Assembly (NCBI GenBank): GCA_002359185.1 | Contig: DEML01000120.1 | Location: 1 to 64,000, forward strand | Length of the DNA stretch: 64,000 nt | Source of the DNA: Planctomycetaceae bacterium UBA2671 | Lineage (GTDB): Bacteria > Planctomycetota > Planctomycetia > Planctomycetales > Planctomycetaceae | Direction: 5' to 3' | Shown: positions 61,231-64,000 of the stretch, one piece after another | How positions within the stretch are numbered: the first letter of the stretch is position 1 | Layout of the letters: each line of letters starts with the position of its first letter | The notes under the pieces: model-generated | Told to the model about the DNA's origin: nothing | Seen by the model: the letters and a program-made list of their open reading frames with translations, nothing else | Database searches by the model: none | Position numbers and translations under genes: made by a program

Positions 61231-63168
61231 CTATTTCACCTGCACCTGCTTGGTGCATTCATGCAATACCAGATGTCCTTCGACGACACCTCGTGCAACT
61301 TCACTGGCACTCATGCAGTAATCAAATCCGACATCTGAAATTTCATGAACCAAATTGACAGGAACCATTCCGGCTATCAATTGCACACGAACTGTATATG
61401 TTCCACAGCCCTGCATCTGATGATGCCCCAGTTCATAATGGCCGCGAGTCACGCCGTAGACTTCAATATTCTGCTTGTGCTTTCTCGCCCCCTGAGGCCG
61501 ACCAAGAACTGTGAACGGTCGAGTTTCGGGACGAATATAGGGCAGGGGATCCAATGAATAAGGCACATTGAGAATCTGCTCCCGTTCTCCTCCACGAATG
61601 TTCCGTGTGACAAAGCGAGATTGAAGAGTAAGCAAACTTCGATCCAACGGCAGTTCGCCATTGTGGACATAGAAAGAATGACTGTCGCGAACGTCGCCAT
61701 TCGGATCGAGATCGCCTGATTGAAAGACGAGACGTCCTTTGGGATCCCAGACATGCACTCTCAAGAAGACGAGCCGTTCCGCATCGAAACCCGTCGGCAC
61801 GCCATGGCCAGTCGTTCCGTTCATTACGGGAACTTCAAATTCAAGATGATCATCATCGCATTTCAGCACTTCGACATTACCTAATTGATAACCGACTCTC
61901 AGAAGGTGTAATCGGGCTGAAGTCGCTTCGGCTAGAAGCTGATATTGATCGTTAAGAATTTTGCGAGCTGCAATTCGCTTTTGAGGATTATCCCAGGGTG
62001 CCGGGAAATGTCGATTTGCAGAGACCGTTCGCTCAAACTCAGGCTTGCCCCAACCAGCTGAATCGTCGAAGCAGAGCCACTGCTTCATTGTCGCCAGTCC
62101 GGTTTCCTGAACAACTCCCTCGGTCGCTTTGTCTATGAGATCGACTTCACCTTTTTCCTTAATCGCATGGAGGTGATGCGGAAACAAGCCGCGATGAATA
62201 ACTGAATAGTCGGGCCCCACCATCATGTGATTAGAATGCTTTCGAGGCGGAGTTGCCGTATTTCCGACAATTGCTGCCGGACCATAGGTGTACCCCTTGG
62301 CCTCGCCCGGAACCTTGCCCATGTGACAATCCTGGCAGTTCTGCCCGTCAACCTGAGCAGCGGGGGAATGCTTAAATTCCGAAAATGCATCCTCAAGCCG
62401 AAAGCCGTTGGGGGCGAATACATCATGACACGTACCGCAGAACCCAGGTGTCGTCAACTGGAAGAAGCGATACGATTTGGAGTGAATATCACGCCCCCGC
62501 ACTTCAGGCTCTTCTCTGGTTTTCAATACCCCGTAATGATCGGGATTCGACAGAACTTTGTTCAATTCGCGACTTCCAATCGGCCCATACACAGCCTGAT
62601 GAATATCGCCCGGCACCAAAGCCTGTCGTCCAGCACCTTTACCCCATGCCTGATTGATGCGATGGCAAGTCACACACGTCACTCCTTCCCGAGCCGCAGG
62701 ATGACGATGCAGATTACTCATATTCATCGGCTCGTTGATCGCCATGCCAACTGGAGTGTGGCAACGAATGCAGAAATCGCCCAGAGTTCCATTATTGAGC
62801 TTATTCAGCTTATTGGACATTGCATTAAAGACTGGACTCAACTGGGCGTAAGCGTGTGGTGAAACAGACCATTCCCGATAATGCTGCGGATGACACACCG
62901 CACACTGTTTTGCGGAAGGGAAGCAATCATTCTTGAAACAGTCAGCATGTGCCTGATCAATCGCCTGCTTGAGCACTTCATCTTTGTCTTTTACAACATA
63001 TTGAGCGAGTGCGGCATAATCCTGCTGCGTTAACTGCTGTGGCTCAGCAATTTCAGATTGAGCAGCAACAGGAGTGCTCCCAGTTCCGACGAGCACTAAT
63101 AAACAGATAACGCCGATGGCAGGGGCGCAAGCACGTGACATTTGAATTTTGGTTTTCATTGCCGTCAT
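61231..63168 (-). CDS. Exported pentaheme c-type cytochrome
   Basis: A 645-residue protein with a signal peptide (AIGVICLLVLVGTGSTPVAAQ). Five heme c sites are at 89 (CAVCH), 133 (CIRCH), 165 (CVTCH), 244 (CGTCH) and 278 (CQDCH), in a cytochrome c554/multiheme-like N-terminal half. Several extra His (HYREWSVSPHAYAQ, HRHPAAREG, RKHSNHMM, FPHHLH) could be distal ligands. The C-terminal half (about 385-640) is a beta-rich domain without heme (ATSARLHLLRVGYQLGNVEV, GHGVPTGFDAERLVFLRVHV). It should carry electrons outside the inner membrane. It precedes an outer-membrane barrel gene by eight bases. Confidence 0.9.
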   Translation of the reverse strand: MTAMKTKIQMSRACAPAIGVICLLVLVGTGSTPVAAQSEIAEPQQLTQQDYAALAQYVVKDKDEVLKQAIDQAHADCFKNDCFPSAKQCAVCHPQHYREWSVSPHAYAQLSPVFNAMSNKLNKLNNGTLGDFCIRCHTPVGMAINEPMNMSNLHRHPAAREGVTCVTCHRINQAWGKGAGRQALVPGDIHQAVYGPIGSRELNKVLSNPDHYGVLKTREEPEVRGRDIHSKSYRFFQLTTPGFCGTCHDVFAPNGFRLEDAFSEFKHSPAAQVDGQNCQDCHMGKVPGEAKGYTYGPAAIVGNTATPPRKHSNHMMVGPDYSVIHRGLFPHHLHAIKEKGEVDLIDKATEGVVQETGLATMKQWLCFDDSAGWGKPEFERTVSANRHFPAPWDNPQKRIAARKILNDQYQLLAEATSARLHLLRVGYQLGNVEVLKCDDDHLEFEVPVMNGTTGHGVPTGFDAERLVFLRVHVWDPKGRLVFQSGDLDPNGDVRDSHSFYVHNGELPLDRSLLTLQSRFVTRNIRGGEREQILNVPYSLDPLPYIRPETRPFTVLGRPQGARKHKQNIEVYGVTRGHYELGHHQMQGCGTYTVRVQLIAGMVPVNLVHEISDVGFDYCMSASEVARGVVEGHLVLHECTKQVQVK

Positions 63169-63687
63169 GTAAGACCCGATAAGACGAACAATGTGACCAG
63201 TCCCGGACTAACCACAAAATATGCCATAGTAACGTAAACTGCATTACCGGTTAATAAAGAGTTAATTGCAAAATCGGTTCATCCCGACTTACAATTAACA
63301 AAAGATCACGCATCCTGGATTGAGTTTCGAGTATTCAAGCTTCTATGATGAATGGTCTAGCCATTCTCCGCAGTTTAACACCTCGGCTTTCTCTACTTTT
63401 GGAGATTATTCTAACTTTCAGTCTCCTGTTTTTTTGATGCATGGATTCAGTCTCTAAATTCCGATGCCTTAGGAATGCTACGACCAAAGTTGCAGCCACT
63501 CTTTTCATGCAAGTATTGCAATGCTTACATGTTATTTCGTTGTCATGTGATGATTACACAATTGAGCAGTTTTTAGATGATCCGCCTCACAGAAATAGCC
63601 TTGGAATCAAACCACTTTTTCTCTGCCAGCCACATCTTCTGATATTTACGTACAACACTGTTTTTTTATTTTTTGTCGACTTGTGTT
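63169..63687. other. Divergent intergenic region between the pentaheme cytochrome and the reductase gene
   Basis: About 520 bases with AT-rich sequence and T tracts. A plus-strand open frame runs through the right half but has no signal, motif or ribosome site, so I do not call it. It should carry the promoters of both flanking genes. Confidence 0.5.
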
Positions 63688-64000
63688 ATGCAAATCTTAG
63701 GTCTCATTCTTATCGTTCTGGTTGCAGTTCGAGTTTTGCAGTCAATCTTCTTCGCCTGGCAGTCTCACATAAACGCGAGACGCCATGTTCAACTCTCGCT
63801 GAAAATGCTTAATGAGCAGATTCTCTCCGTTCAAGCTCAACGAAAACAAATTGAATCTCTCCAGATGCACTGGAATGGATATCGAAAGTTTCGAGTGAGT
63901 AAGAAGGTGAATGAAGCAAACAATATTTGCTCTGTTTATCTGGTCCCTCACGATGGCAAACCGTTACCTCGCTATCTACCCGGGCAATTTGTCACCTTTC
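63688..64000 (+). CDS. N-terminus of a membrane-anchored FAD-binding (FNR-type) reductase, cut by window edge
   Basis: The visible 104 residues begin with a membrane helix (MQILGLILIVLVAVRVLQSI) and a helical linker, followed by YRKFRVSKKVNEANNICSVY, LVPHDGKPLPRY and LPGQFVTF. The last part is the standard beginning of a ferredoxin-reductase-type FAD domain (compare LPGQ(F/Y) before the flavin-binding RxYS). The gene continues past the window edge, and NAD-binding and 2Fe-2S parts may follow. No strong ribosome site is visible before the ATG, so the start is provisional. The pentaheme cytochrome and barrel gene are divergent from it; a shared redox role is possible. Confidence 0.75.
   Translation, partial: MQILGLILIVLVAVRVLQSIFFAWQSHINARRHVQLSLKMLNEQILSVQAQRKQIESLQMHWNGYRKFRVSKKVNEANNICSVYLVPHDGKPLPRYLPGQFVTF

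Noticed and set aside
63441..63812. Plus-strand 123-codon frame in the right-hand intergenic region
   Set aside because: It overlaps the clear start of the FAD-reductase gene in another frame and shows no signal, motif or ribosome site.

Overview
The window comes from a planctomycete (Planctomycetota, most likely order Planctomycetales). The evidence is the density of lineage-typical secreted families: DUF1501, DUF1549/DUF1553 with an N-terminal PSCyt1 heme motif, sulfatases, DUF1080, large PVC-type propeller/HEAT/cytochrome c fusions and BamB-like PQQ propellers. Sigma54 regulators and hybrid kinases also fit. No rRNA, tRNA, CRISPR array or replication origin was seen.

Region by region. (1) 1-3.9 kb: a large Ser/Thr/Tyr-rich protein gene whose 5' end abuts an IS5-like transposase remnant. 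Its C-terminal cysteine-hydrolase-like domain has been put out of frame by an 11-bp tandem duplication; a tiny membrane-protein gene follows. (2) 3.9-9.6 kb: three exported proteins on the minus strand, a trypsin-like (HtrA-type) protease, a separate PDZ protein and an unknown partner. (3) 9.9-13.3 kb: an ISAs1-like transposase remnant, then the most interesting locus. It is a compact RiPP-like cluster on the minus strand: a 54-aa precursor whose tail is seven Cys-Arg-X triplets ending in CGCR, an intrinsic terminator acting as attenuator, an MNIO (DUF692) enzyme, a translationally coupled 272-aa partner and an ABC-exporter membrane domain lacking its ATPase. (4) 13.6-16 kb: ergothioneine genes egtB-egtD, egtB apparently without a standard start codon. 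(5) 16.5-24.6 kb: an ABC ATPase/permease pair, an unknown secreted protein, gatA, a diheme MauG/CcpA-like peroxidase, a methyltransferase and a SelW-like protein.

(6) 24.6-33.6 kb: an apparent envelope/general stress island. It has a CAP-domain protein, a DUF2383 protein, an LEA-like lipoprotein, ExoD, a DUF1328 membrane peptide, a PMP3/YqaE peptide and a coiled-coil peptide, around a sigma54-dependent response regulator and a BarA-like hybrid kinase. Three good -24/-12 elements precede the lipoprotein, exoD and DUF1328 genes, so the regulator and kinase plausibly control the island. (7) 33.6-41.9 kb: a VOC protein, a secreted esterase, a pentaheme DUF1080/PA14 protein with a propeller partner, and a second sigma54 regulator. 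(8) 42.3-48.7 kb: a heavy-metal RND efflux operon (His/Cys-rich exported protein, adaptor, pump, His-rich lipoprotein) without an outer-membrane factor. (9) 48.8-63.2 kb: secreted catabolic and redox proteins: an SGNH/propeller/HEAT/cupredoxin/cytochrome c fusion, a PQQ-like propeller, a sulfatase, DUF1501, PSCyt1-DUF1549-DUF1553, and a pentaheme cytochrome tightly linked to an outer-membrane barrel. (10) The right edge cuts the start of a membrane-anchored FAD-binding reductase.

Family assignments rest on reading motifs by eye; no database search was possible.
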